This document shows, one piece after another, positions 54,538 to 63,114 of a stretch of DNA of 64,000 nt. The notes under the pieces were generated by a model, which was not told the origin of the DNA, did not search any database, and was given only the letters and a program-made list of their open reading frames with translations. Location: NCBI RefSeq assembly GCF_023283895.1, contig NZ_JAKILB010000009.1:1-64000 (forward strand), read 5' to 3'. The first letter of the stretch is position 1. Each line of letters starts with the position of its first letter. A program made the position numbers and the translations under genes. This DNA comes from Shewanella pneumatophori. GTDB taxonomy: Bacteria > Pseudomonadota > Gammaproteobacteria > Enterobacterales > Shewanellaceae.

Positions 54538-55797
54538 TTAGCTGGTCGCTTTAACTTGTTCAACTTCAACAGCTTTAGTTTCAGGGTTGAATTTATCAAT
54601 CACAACAGCACAAACCGCATCACCAGTAATGTTTAGCGTTGTTCTGATCATGTCAAACACACGGTCAAGAGCAAACAACAGTGGTAAACCTTCGATTGGA
54701 ATGCCCGCCGCCACTAATACTGCAATCACAAGGAAAGAAGGACCTGGAACACCAGCTTGGCCAATCGCACCTAATGTTGAAGTGAAGATAATCGCCAAAT
54801 AAGCTGCCAGGCCTAATTCTACATTGAACATTTGCGCAAAAAATACTGCTACTAGACCGTAGTAGATCGCGTTACCGCTCATGTTAATCGTTGCGCCTAA
54901 TGGCAATACGAATGCAGCTGTTGACTTAGATACACCTAATTCTTTTTCACATACTTCAATGTTTACAGGAAGTGCTGCCATTGAAGAAGCGGTAGACATA
55001 GCTAAAGCTTGTGGCTTCTTCATTGCCGATAAGAACTTGCCAACCGGAACGTTTGAGAAGAACTTCACCATCAGTGGGAAGAAGATAAAGCCATAAATCA
55101 GAATTGCAGCCACATAAACTACAAATAGGTTTAGTACAACAGTCAATGACTGGAAGCCAAAGGTACCAACAGAGTCAGCCATCAAACCAAATACACCTAT
55201 CGGTGCGATTAGCATTACGACGTTAATCATCCAAATGAAGGCTTCAACGATTGTGTTTAATGCAGAAGTAATCGGCTTAGCCGCTTCTTGATTAACTTTA
55301 GTTAGCGCAATACCAAAGAAGATACAGAATACTAAGATCTGTAAAATATTACCGCCAGTAAGCGCTTCAAACACGTTAGTTGGGATCATGCCAATAATGG
55401 TATCAGCCACACCAGGTAGCGCGCCCTGCTCAGCAGTTACCGCTGCTAGACCAACAGTATGTTGTGAGAAATCCATACCAACGCCAGGCTGGAAAAACTC
55501 ACCCATTACCAAGGCTAACGTCACGGCCAATGCCGATGTCACCATAAAGAAAGCGATTGTACTAATACCGACTTTACCCGCAGACGGCCCCGCACCTAGG
55601 CTCGCAGCACCGGCAATAATAGAAACCGCAACTAACGGGATCACCAGCATTTTAATTAAATGAATGAAAAACGTACCTAGCGGAGCGAAGATTGAAGCAT
55701 CTTCTCCCATTAGCATACCGACAATGGCACCAATAACCATGGCCACAACCACTTGGAACCCGATATTTTTATAAAACTTACTCTTCTTGTTCAACAC
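54538..55797 (-). CDS. Dicarboxylate/amino acid:cation symporter (DAACS, GltP/DctA/SstT-like)
   Basis: 419 residues, eight membrane helices and two re-entrant loops. The conserved serine-rich hairpin ALAMSTASSMAALPV, the NMSGNAIYYG equivalent of the NMDGT motif, AIGQAGVPGPSF and the substrate-binding DRVFDMIRTTLNITGDA are visible. Likely Na+- or H+-coupled uptake of glutamate/aspartate, dicarboxylates or serine; the sequence alone does not choose. GTG start with GGAG five bases upstream. Confidence 0.9.
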   Translation of the reverse strand: MLNKKSKFYKNIGFQVVVAMVIGAIVGMLMGEDASIFAPLGTFFIHLIKMLVIPLVAVSIIAGAASLGAGPSAGKVGISTIAFFMVTSALAVTLALVMGEFFQPGVGMDFSQHTVGLAAVTAEQGALPGVADTIIGMIPTNVFEALTGGNILQILVFCIFFGIALTKVNQEAAKPITSALNTIVEAFIWMINVVMLIAPIGVFGLMADSVGTFGFQSLTVVLNLFVVYVAAILIYGFIFFPLMVKFFSNVPVGKFLSAMKKPQALAMSTASSMAALPVNIEVCEKELGVSKSTAAFVLPLGATINMSGNAIYYGLVAVFFAQMFNVELGLAAYLAIIFTSTLGAIGQAGVPGPSFLVIAVLVAAGIPIEGLPLLFALDRVFDMIRTTLNITGDAVCAVVIDKFNPETKAVEVEQVKATS

Positions 55798-56160
55798 CCT
55801 AGCTCCATCACAGACATTTTATAAAAGGCATAAATGCCCTTTTGATTATTTCATGCCAAAGTAACATGCCCAGTTCACAAAAAATGTGATTCACTAAAAG
55901 GTTATCTCTAAACACATCAATTAGTAAGAAATATCCCACTTACTTTGAATAATCCTTAAAAATATAACCTTAAAAAAATGAATAACTCAATATAAAAAAT
56001 ATTGTGTTAATTAAACGGGTCGCGCAAGCAACACACAGTTAACCCTGAAGCATAAAAACAACAACCGCGCCGATAAAACACACGACTTAAACGCCATAAA
56101 ATGACAATTTACAGTAGATAGTGCTAACAAATTAATTAAATCCATTAATTCTGTGAATTA
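55798..56160. other. Upstream region of the symporter gene
   Basis: 363 bp, AT-rich, no ORF or repeat supported. Presumably holds the symporter promoter and the terminator of the small membrane protein gene; neither is clear. Confidence 0.35.
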
Positions 56161-56448
56161 TTAGTTTGACTCGAGACTATTTATTAACTCATGGGCTTGC
56201 TTCAAGCTCGCTCCTGTATGCTGACGATATAAGCGAATAGCTTTTAATTTGTGACCTAAATTGAATGCCACTAGCACATCTTTAGGAACATAGGTTTGTT
56301 TATCGAAAAGAATCCCCTTTTCCTCTAATAAACAATCTAGTTTGCGATCTATATTGAAAAAACGCTGACGGGTTAAACGAAGCTCGTTATAGAGATAGAA
56401 AACAACAATAAACAACAGCAACAATAAAACTTCTGTGGTTTCAAACAT
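56161..56448 (-). CDS. Small membrane protein with ribosomal L7/L12 C-terminal-like tail
   Basis: 95 residues from the ATG at 56446-56448, supported by TTGGAGG five bases upstream; a longer frame starts at 56505. One N-terminal membrane helix (about 6-23), a basic linker (RLTRQRFF), then VAFNLGHKLKAIRLYRQHTGASLKQAHELINSL, which resembles the helix-loop-helix of the L7/L12 C-terminal domain (KIAVIKxVRExTGLGLKEAK). Similar small proteins occur in gammaproteobacteria without known function. Not the ribosomal protein itself. Confidence 0.7.
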   Translation of the reverse strand: MFETTEVLLLLLFIVVFYLYNELRLTRQRFFNIDRKLDCLLEEKGILFDKQTYVPKDVLVAFNLGHKLKAIRLYRQHTGASLKQAHELINSLESN

Positions 56449-56589
56449 AATGGCCTCCAAGCCAACAATAACTATCCATTCAATATTGTTGAGCACCACG
56501 CTCACAAAATAACCTTAACATATTTAGTTGCTAAAAGAGCTAGCGACCATTCACAATGATTAACGCGATTTGATACGGAGAAATACATT

Positions 56590-57015
56590 ATGTCTGAACG
56601 AGTGACCGCAATACGTTCAACTAAACTCAGCGGTAGTTGCTTATGCGGCAAGGTGCAATACCAGATCTCAGGTGAACCTTTTGACGCCGACTATTGCCAT
56701 TGCCGTCAATGTCAAAAAAGTACTGGCTCGGTGGTCGGTGCTTGGATGGACTCTAAGTGTAGCCAAACTGAGTGGATAACTCCGCCACCAAAAGAATTCG
56801 CTTCTTCAGAGCATGTTAGACGAGGCTTTTGCGACCATTGTGGCAGCCAGTTAAGTTTTCGAGATCTACGCTATCCAGAGTACCTTACCCTAAGTATCAG
56901 CACCCTTGATGAGCCAAACTCAGTTAGTCCCAAATATCATATCCATACAGGGAGTAAATTGAGCTGGCTAACCATTACCGACGAGCAACCTAAATACTCT
57001 GGCCACCGCAAATGA
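56590..57015 (+). CDS. GFA/CENP-V family zinc protein
   Basis: 141 residues of the family named for glutathione-dependent formaldehyde activation. Zinc ligands are intact: SCLCGKVQY, CHCRQCQKSTG and FCDHCGSQL. The biochemical role of most members is unproven; no formaldehyde-detoxification genes are nearby. GGAG nine bases upstream of the ATG. Confidence 0.9.
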   Translation: MSERVTAIRSTKLSGSCLCGKVQYQISGEPFDADYCHCRQCQKSTGSVVGAWMDSKCSQTEWITPPPKEFASSEHVRRGFCDHCGSQLSFRDLRYPEYLTLSISTLDEPNSVSPKYHIHTGSKLSWLTITDEQPKYSGHRK

Positions 57016-57055
57016 TATGACTATGCCTTATATAACAATCGCGTTTAACCAATAA

Positions 57056-57757
57056 CTACTTTTTCCAGAGATAGGTTCTATCCGAATAGTCATAAAGCCA
57101 CTCCGGCCGATAGACGACTAATAGGGTGATAGCCATACCATTGAGTAACGCTTCAGGAAAGCCGAGTAAAGGAATAATGACCAAGTAATTATGGCTCAAA
57201 AACTGCCAACTGTAATCAGTCGTCAACAATAGCCACACCGACCATGCCAATACGTGTAAAAGAATAGACAAAAAACCGTTTAGAAAAGCGCCGCAAAATA
57301 TATAGATAAACAAATGGCGTGGAAGATACTTAAACATTTGACTATACAAGATAAAGCAACCAAATATAGGTAAGCATACTCCCAGCAATGCATAAATAGC
57401 GAAGTCTGCAGGATGCTTAAATACGAAAACGGCAAAAAATAGTGTTGGAAGCAAAGCAATCAAGCTCGCGAGGCGCCAACCATACATCAACATTAATACG
57501 ATTAGCCCCAGAAAATGCACGTGGATCCCAGCTGTTACATTGGCATTAAGCAGCCACAGGCCAGTTAAGACAATCGTAGCGATTAAGATTTGTGTCTGTT
57601 TAGCAGGGTCTTGTATCAACTGACGCACTTCAACCGCAGGCCAAAGTCCCCATAGCCACAGTATAAGCACAATAAATACTGCTATATCACTCGGGAAAAA
57701 TGTCCAGTCAATACCGCTAAATACCCCTTGCCAGAACCCAATAACACTTTCATCCAT
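57056..57757 (-). CDS. CbiM/COG3235-like integral membrane protein
   Basis: 233 residues, six or seven hydrophobic helices. GIHVHFLGLIVLMLMYGWRLA corresponds to the HxHxxG-type stretch of CbiM/NikM S-components, and the helix layout matches, suggesting a metal (Co or Ni) or vitamin-transport relative. No ECF ATPase or T-component gene is adjacent, so function is uncertain. Confidence 0.7.
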   Translation of the reverse strand: MDESVIGFWQGVFSGIDWTFFPSDIAVFIVLILWLWGLWPAVEVRQLIQDPAKQTQILIATIVLTGLWLLNANVTAGIHVHFLGLIVLMLMYGWRLASLIALLPTLFFAVFVFKHPADFAIYALLGVCLPIFGCFILYSQMFKYLPRHLFIYIFCGAFLNGFLSILLHVLAWSVWLLLTTDYSWQFLSHNYLVIIPLLGFPEALLNGMAITLLVVYRPEWLYDYSDRTYLWKK

Positions 57758-57839
57758 TAACTGTAAAATCCTGTAATCACACTGCTAACTTAGTTCAATA
57801 TACGTTATGCTGTTCTCTATAACTAAAATTAGACTAATA

Positions 57840-58313
57840 ATGATGACTTTAAAAACAACAATTTCTCTCGCTCGTCATACAATGCTTTGCATCAGTACCA
57901 TTGGCTTTATTTTTTTATTGAGCGGGTGTAGCAGCAAGCCTGAAGTTAACCTTGAAGAGTTTGCCGGATTAGTTAGCGACTCTTTTAGAACCGATATTAA
58001 GAGCAATGGCTTGAAATTATTTACCTACCGAGCCTTTCTCAAAACTAAAACCCCGCAATCAACTGTCTTGCCACATGAAGAGCGTTCAAACAGTAAAAAA
58101 CGGGCTAGCTCCAAAAAGCGTTATCAAGGACCTGATCTAAGTGGTTGGACCGCCCAAATAGAACACGGCTTACAACAAACAATTAAAATGAATGGCTACT
58201 GCCGCGATGGGTACATCGAACTATATAGAAGTATTCAATATGATAGTGGCACTATTCGTGGTGAATGTAACGACGGCGCCGATGAGTCTGATCTAAGCAA
58301 ATTTGATTCTTAA
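57840..58313 (+). CDS. Hypothetical lipoprotein
   Basis: 157 residues from the ATG at 57840 (alternatives 57807, 57843 and 57882; no ribosome-binding site decides). Lipobox LSGC followed by SSKPE, then a basic linker (NSKKRASSKKRYQ) and a C-terminal part with two Cys (NGYCRDGY, RGECND). Not recognised. It lies 60 bp before a prepilin gene on the same strand, so they may be co-transcribed. Confidence 0.65.
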   Translation: MMTLKTTISLARHTMLCISTIGFIFLLSGCSSKPEVNLEEFAGLVSDSFRTDIKSNGLKLFTYRAFLKTKTPQSTVLPHEERSNSKKRASSKKRYQGPDLSGWTAQIEHGLQQTIKMNGYCRDGYIELYRSIQYDSGTIRGECNDGADESDLSKFDS

Positions 58314-58372
58314 AAGATTGAAACGCTAAGGCAGAAAATATCTAAAACTTGTATCTTGGGAGTGCAAAAGGA

Positions 58373-58864
58373 ATGCAAAAATTCACAGGGTTTACCTTAA
58401 TTGAACTCGTCGTTGTGATTATTATTTTGGCAATACTGAGCATTGTTGCAGCCCCAAAATTCATCAATATCCAGAAAGATGCCAAGTTAGCCGCCCTTTC
58501 AGGGGCTCAGGCGGCGCTTGGCTCAGCTAATAAACTTGTCTATTCGAAAGCTGCGATTCAAGGGCAAGAAGATGTCGACTCGAGTAATACCCGCAATATT
58601 GATTTAGACAATGATGGCGTAAATGACATATTTGGATACTACGGCCTGATTAAATTTGTTGTTGCCGCTAATGAGCTCGCTGGTCTTGGGCCAGAGTTAA
58701 CCCTTAAAAAGTATTACGGAGGTAACCAAACTGGTTTGCCTTACTTTGTTATTGAATTTACAGACTCCCCTGCCTCAATAACAAATCAATGCTTTTTATC
58801 TGTTTACTACCCAAACTCGCCGGGAGGAAATGTAAACTACCAATTAGTTGATGATGATTGCTAG
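58373..58864 (+). CDS. Type IV prepilin-like protein (MSHA/pseudopilin type)
   Basis: 163 residues from ATG 58373 with GGGAG ten bases upstream. Class III leader MQKFTG cut before [24 protein letters not shown], including the Glu5 needed for assembly. The C-terminus has a Cys pair (NQCFLSVYY ... DDDC) as in pilin disulfide loops. No other pilus or type II secretion genes are nearby, so it may be an orphan minor pilin assembled by a system encoded elsewhere. Confidence 0.88.
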   Translation: MQKFTGFTLIELVVVIIILAILSIVAAPKFINIQKDAKLAALSGAQAALGSANKLVYSKAAIQGQEDVDSSNTRNIDLDNDGVNDIFGYYGLIKFVVAANELAGLGPELTLKKYYGGNQTGLPYFVIEFTDSPASITNQCFLSVYYPNSPGGNVNYQLVDDDC

Positions 58865-59062
58865 AGAGTGATATATAAACTGATTACTGCCACTGGAAGC
58901 AGCTTTAAGCTATAGATTACTGCTGACTTTCGCTTCAAAACGAATATTTACTCACGCTTGTTTAATAACACTTTGAAAATAATAAAACCTGAAGCTGGAC
59001 GTTTACTCCATTAGCTGATCTCATTATTATGCGCGCACCTTCCCTATTGGAACATCACTAAG

Positions 59063-59845
59063 ATGCGCAACACTCTTGTCATCATTGCTCTACTATTATC
59101 GTTTATCACAATTCATACTCAAGCGAAGCCAGCAGATATCGCCATATCTCAGCCAATCGCGATTCTAGGCGCTATGGATGCTGAAATCGAAAAACTCCTG
59201 CCTGAAATTAGCCAGCGCCAAACTCACAGCATTGCAAAAAACACCTATTACACGGGTTTTATTGCTAACAAACCGGTTGTGGTCGCTCGCTCTGGCGTAG
59301 GAAAAGTCAATGCTGCAATTACGACTTATGTGCTTATAAATCAATTCAATGTAAATAGCATTATCTTTACCGGTATAGCCGGCGCCGCCAGCCCTGAACT
59401 CAATGTCGCAGATGTAGTGATTTCAACCGCACTAGTACAACATGATGTGGACTTAACCGCGTTTGGCGCCCCAAAAGGACAACTTGATGGATATGATGAT
59501 CGCCTGTTCTATGCAGATAAAAAACTACAAAAACTTGCACTCGATGCAGCAAAAGAAGCAGTAGGTGAAAAGCGCGTTCATTCAGGCATTATCGCAACAG
59601 GCGATCAGTTTATTGCCGACAAAGGCGTAGTGAGCATGTTACTTAAGGAATTCAATGCTATCGCTGTTGAAATGGAAGGCGCTGCCGTTGCGCAAGTGAC
59701 CGATATGTTTGCTATTCCGCTAGTCGTTATTCGCACCATCTCAGATAAAGCTGATGGTTCTGCGCATTTAACCTATGAAGATGCTAAGCAAACTACCGCA
59801 GACAACTCAGTCGCCATTACACTCAATATGCTGAGTAAGATGTAA
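59063..59845 (+). CDS. 5'-methylthioadenosine/S-adenosylhomocysteine nucleosidase family protein with signal peptide
   Basis: 260 residues. The nucleosidase fold starts at about residue 32 (IAILGAMDAEIEKLLPEI) with active-site residues like E. coli MTAN: Glu in GAMDAE, Glu in AVEMEGAAVAQV and Asp in RTISDKADGSAH. In front lies an evident Sec signal (MRNTLVIIALLLSFITIHTQA, cleavage before KPAD), which cytosolic MTAN does not have. So the mature enzyme is predicted in the periplasm, an unusual place for this activity. Own transcription unit; terminator at 59941. Confidence 0.88.
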   Translation: MRNTLVIIALLLSFITIHTQAKPADIAISQPIAILGAMDAEIEKLLPEISQRQTHSIAKNTYYTGFIANKPVVVARSGVGKVNAAITTYVLINQFNVNSIIFTGIAGAASPELNVADVVISTALVQHDVDLTAFGAPKGQLDGYDDRLFYADKKLQKLALDAAKEAVGEKRVHSGIIATGDQFIADKGVVSMLLKEFNAIAVEMEGAAVAQVTDMFAIPLVVIRTISDKADGSAHLTYEDAKQTTADNSVAITLNMLSKM

Positions 59846-59940
59846 TAAGCCGCTATAAAAAATTCACTAAAGCAAAAGCCAGCTAAACAAAAACTTTTAA
59901 ACTCTACAGATTATTGCTCGGTGATTGGTGATGCCCCTAA

Positions 59941-59973
59941 AAAAGGCGCTAACTTTTGAGTTAGCGCCTTTTT
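59941..59973. terminator. Bidirectional terminator between the nucleosidase and RND genes
   Basis: AAAAGGCGCTAAC / GTTAGCGCCTTTT (59941-59953 / 59960-59972) with a 6-nt loop; A/T arms serve both convergent genes. Confidence 0.92.
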
Positions 59974-59982
59974 ATTAGCTAT

Positions 59983-62900
59983 TTACTTACTCGCCTCAAT
60001 AGTCTGGCTTTTTAACGACCTAGACTTCTGACTAAAACTCACCTTGCCAAAGTCTTCTAAAATCGCGTAACAAGCTGGTACCATAAACAGCACTAGTGCG
60101 GTTGATGCAAAAATACCGAACACCATAGACACCACCAATGGCTGCAGCACCTGCGCTTGAATGCTGGTCTCAAGTAGCAGTGGTAACATGCCAGCAGCAG
60201 TGGTGAGTGAGGTAATAAATACCGCTCTAAAGCGCTCTTTGCTAGCACTTACTACCGCCTCATGCACCGATTGACCTTCTTCTACGTGATAACGAATATA
60301 TTGCACCAACAAAATCGAGTCATTAACTACAACGCCGGCCAGTGCCACAAAACCAAGTATTGATGGCATACTCATTGAATAACCTAACAACAAATGCCCC
60401 CAGAGTACGCCAATCAGCCCTAGCGGAATAACCGCCATTACCACTAATGGTTCGATATAGCTCTTAAACTGCAAACTTAGGATGGCAAATACCGCCAATA
60501 GTCCAACAATAAAGCCACTCGCCATAGAGTTTTGCGTGGTTGCACTCTCTTTGACTTCACCTTCATAACTGACTCTAATTCCTGGGTAACGCTGTTTAAG
60601 CTCAGGTAATAGCTCGTCTCTAAAGGCCTTGTTAATCTCACTGGCATTGGCTAAGTGAGTATCCACTTCGCCAGTAATGGTCACAAAACGCATACCGTCT
60701 AGACGAGAGATTTTGACGTAGTTACGTTGCCATTTAAAATCAGCCACTGCCGATAACGGCACCTGCTCACCTGCTGTGCCAATGGTGATTGGAAAGTTAG
60801 CCAAATTCTCAAGCTTGGCAGCATCGACTTTATCCAGTTGTACATCAATCTGAATACTCTCTGGCCCCACTTGAATATTGTCAGCCGTTTGATGGAAATA
60901 CGCGCCGCGAAGCTGACTTGCGAGCATCATACCGTTCACCCCAAATGCTTCTGCACCGGGTTTTAACGTCATCAAGATTTCGGCTTTCCCCGGACGCATG
61001 CTGTCCATCACACCTGATACGCCATTAAAGCCCTGCAAATATTGCTGCACTTCAATTGACGCTAACTTTAGCTCGTCAAGATCGTCTCCTCGAACGCGAA
61101 TTTCAATTGCGCGCCCAGCGGGTCCCATTGCGCCTTGCTTGTAAACAATCGCAATCGGATCAACCATTTCACCCACACCTTGCTGCCATTCGCGGATAAA
61201 GGTGTTTATTAACGTCTGGCGGATCTCCGCGCTTAATAAGTCAATCTTAACCGTTGCTACGTGAGCGCCGCTTTCTCCGGCATCAGCATTAAAGTTAAAA
61301 CGCTCAGTTATATGCTGAATCAGTCTCTGGCCGTCTTCTTTTTGGCTGTACTTATCATCGAGTTCGCGCGCAACACTGACTACTCGATTAACCACAAACT
61401 CGGTTTGCTCAAGGGTTGAGCCCGGCGGCAATATAATCCGCGCTTCGGCAACGTCGCCATCAAGCTCTGGAAAACCGATGAACTTAACCGCGCCACCTGC
61501 AGCGAGTGAAATTGAGATAAGTAACAGGCTTACCACTGAGCCCATAAACACATAACGCCAATTAATCACGAACTCAACGGCCGCCACGAGTTGCACAGTT
61601 CTAAAGTACTCAAACTTCTCATTAAACTTTTGCTTAAAGCGGCTGGTTTTACGCTCTTTGCCCTTAGCAGAATGCGCTAGATGGTTAGGTAAAACTAAAA
61701 AGGCTTCAACTAAACTTACGGTTAAAATAAGCAATAATGTTTGTGGAATAACTCGCAGCACTTTACCCATATCACCTTCCATAAAGGCAATACTCGAGAA
61801 GATAAATACTGTGGTTAAAAACGATGATACGACCCCTGGCAATACGCGTTTTACGCCTTGTATAACCGCTTCTGTTTTACTCAAACCGCGCTCAATGTGC
61901 GCGGCGATGGACTCGGCGATAACAATAGCGTCATCCATCATAATGCCAATAGCCATTAAGAACGCCACCAGCGTCATAATGTTAATGGTTAAGCCAACTT
62001 GCGCCATAAAGAACAAGCTGCCCATAAAGGCGACAGGTAAACCCATTGCCACCCAAAAAGAGTAACGCAAGCTAAAAAACAGCCACATACATAAAAAAAC
62101 CAGCACCACACCTTGCCAACCATTTTTAATCAGCATGGTTAGACGATCCCACAGCAGTGAACTGAGATCATTTGAAGTGCTAATAGTGATGCCATTTGGT
62201 GTACGCAATTTTTCTGCATCTAAAAAGCCAATGACTTCCTCTTTTAAACGCAGTGAGTCTTGAGATTTGTTTTTAAATACAGTCAAAATGGCGGCTTGTT
62301 CGCCATCAAAGCGAATACTTTCTTCGTCTAGTTCAAATCTATCGGTAATAGTCGCAATATCTCTTAGGCGTACTAAGCCACCTTGGGCATTAGAGCGGAT
62401 CACGATATTCGCAAGTCGCTCAGGCTCAACTTCACGTTGATCGAATCTAATTAGAATATTTTTACTTGCAGTTTCAACCGTACCGCTAGGTAGCTGTACG
62501 TTTTGCTGCTCAATTTGATTAGCAACATCAGCAACGCTCATACCTAAACGCTTTATTGCACCAAGTGAGACTTCCACCAGCAATTGATGCTGTGAAAATC
62601 CTGCTATTTCGACTTGGCTGATACTAGTATCAAGCTTTAAACGACGCTTTAAGTCCTCGGCATAAGCTTTAAGTTCTGGCTTGCTGGTTGAGGCCGATAC
62701 TGCGATGTCGATAATGCGCTCGTTAAAGTCAAGTTCCTCAACAATTGGCGGCTCAATCTCTGCGGGGAAATCCTTAATTGCAGAAATTTTAGTTTGCACG
62801 TCAACCAAGCTTCTACCTAAGTCGGCATTGTCCTCCAGCTTTAAGGTCATACGTGCTACGCCTTCTAGCGCATCACATTTGGTTTCAGTAATACTGCCAA

Positions 62901-63114
62901 GACTGTCTACCGCATCTTCCATTCTCAGGCAGAGATTTTCTTCTACATCTTGCGGCGACGCACCAGGCAGTACAACTTGAGCACTAATGTAGTTTTTTGA
63001 AAACTCTGGAAATGTCTCACGTTTAAGCTCAGGTAATGCCTTAATACCCAACACAATAAACGCTAACATCAGCAGTGTGGTGGCTGTGGGGTGGCGAACA
63101 AAAAAACCGATCAC
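59983..63114 (-). CDS. RND-family efflux transporter permease
   Basis: 1043-residue inner-membrane pump of the AcrB/MexB superfamily. Twelve helices in two halves, with the proton-relay acidic pair in IGIMMDDAIVIAES (helix 4) and large periplasmic loops (ISAQVVLPGASPQDVEENL, GRAIEIRVRGDDLDELK). It belongs to the branch without the typical AcrB N-terminal FIDRPIF motif (here FVRHPTATTLL), seen in multidrug and other RND pumps. GTG start overlaps the stop of the upstream fusion protein by four bases (GTGA). Substrate not predictable. Confidence 0.92.
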   Translation of the reverse strand: MIGFFVRHPTATTLLMLAFIVLGIKALPELKRETFPEFSKNYISAQVVLPGASPQDVEENLCLRMEDAVDSLGSITETKCDALEGVARMTLKLEDNADLGRSLVDVQTKISAIKDFPAEIEPPIVEELDFNERIIDIAVSASTSKPELKAYAEDLKRRLKLDTSISQVEIAGFSQHQLLVEVSLGAIKRLGMSVADVANQIEQQNVQLPSGTVETASKNILIRFDQREVEPERLANIVIRSNAQGGLVRLRDIATITDRFELDEESIRFDGEQAAILTVFKNKSQDSLRLKEEVIGFLDAEKLRTPNGITISTSNDLSSLLWDRLTMLIKNGWQGVVLVFLCMWLFFSLRYSFWVAMGLPVAFMGSLFFMAQVGLTINIMTLVAFLMAIGIMMDDAIVIAESIAAHIERGLSKTEAVIQGVKRVLPGVVSSFLTTVFIFSSIAFMEGDMGKVLRVIPQTLLLILTVSLVEAFLVLPNHLAHSAKGKERKTSRFKQKFNEKFEYFRTVQLVAAVEFVINWRYVFMGSVVSLLLISISLAAGGAVKFIGFPELDGDVAEARIILPPGSTLEQTEFVVNRVVSVARELDDKYSQKEDGQRLIQHITERFNFNADAGESGAHVATVKIDLLSAEIRQTLINTFIREWQQGVGEMVDPIAIVYKQGAMGPAGRAIEIRVRGDDLDELKLASIEVQQYLQGFNGVSGVMDSMRPGKAEILMTLKPGAEAFGVNGMMLASQLRGAYFHQTADNIQVGPESIQIDVQLDKVDAAKLENLANFPITIGTAGEQVPLSAVADFKWQRNYVKISRLDGMRFVTITGEVDTHLANASEINKAFRDELLPELKQRYPGIRVSYEGEVKESATTQNSMASGFIVGLLAVFAILSLQFKSYIEPLVVMAVIPLGLIGVLWGHLLLGYSMSMPSILGFVALAGVVVNDSILLVQYIRYHVEEGQSVHEAVVSASKERFRAVFITSLTTAAGMLPLLLETSIQAQVLQPLVVSMVFGIFASTALVLFMVPACYAILEDFGKVSFSQKSRSLKSQTIEASK

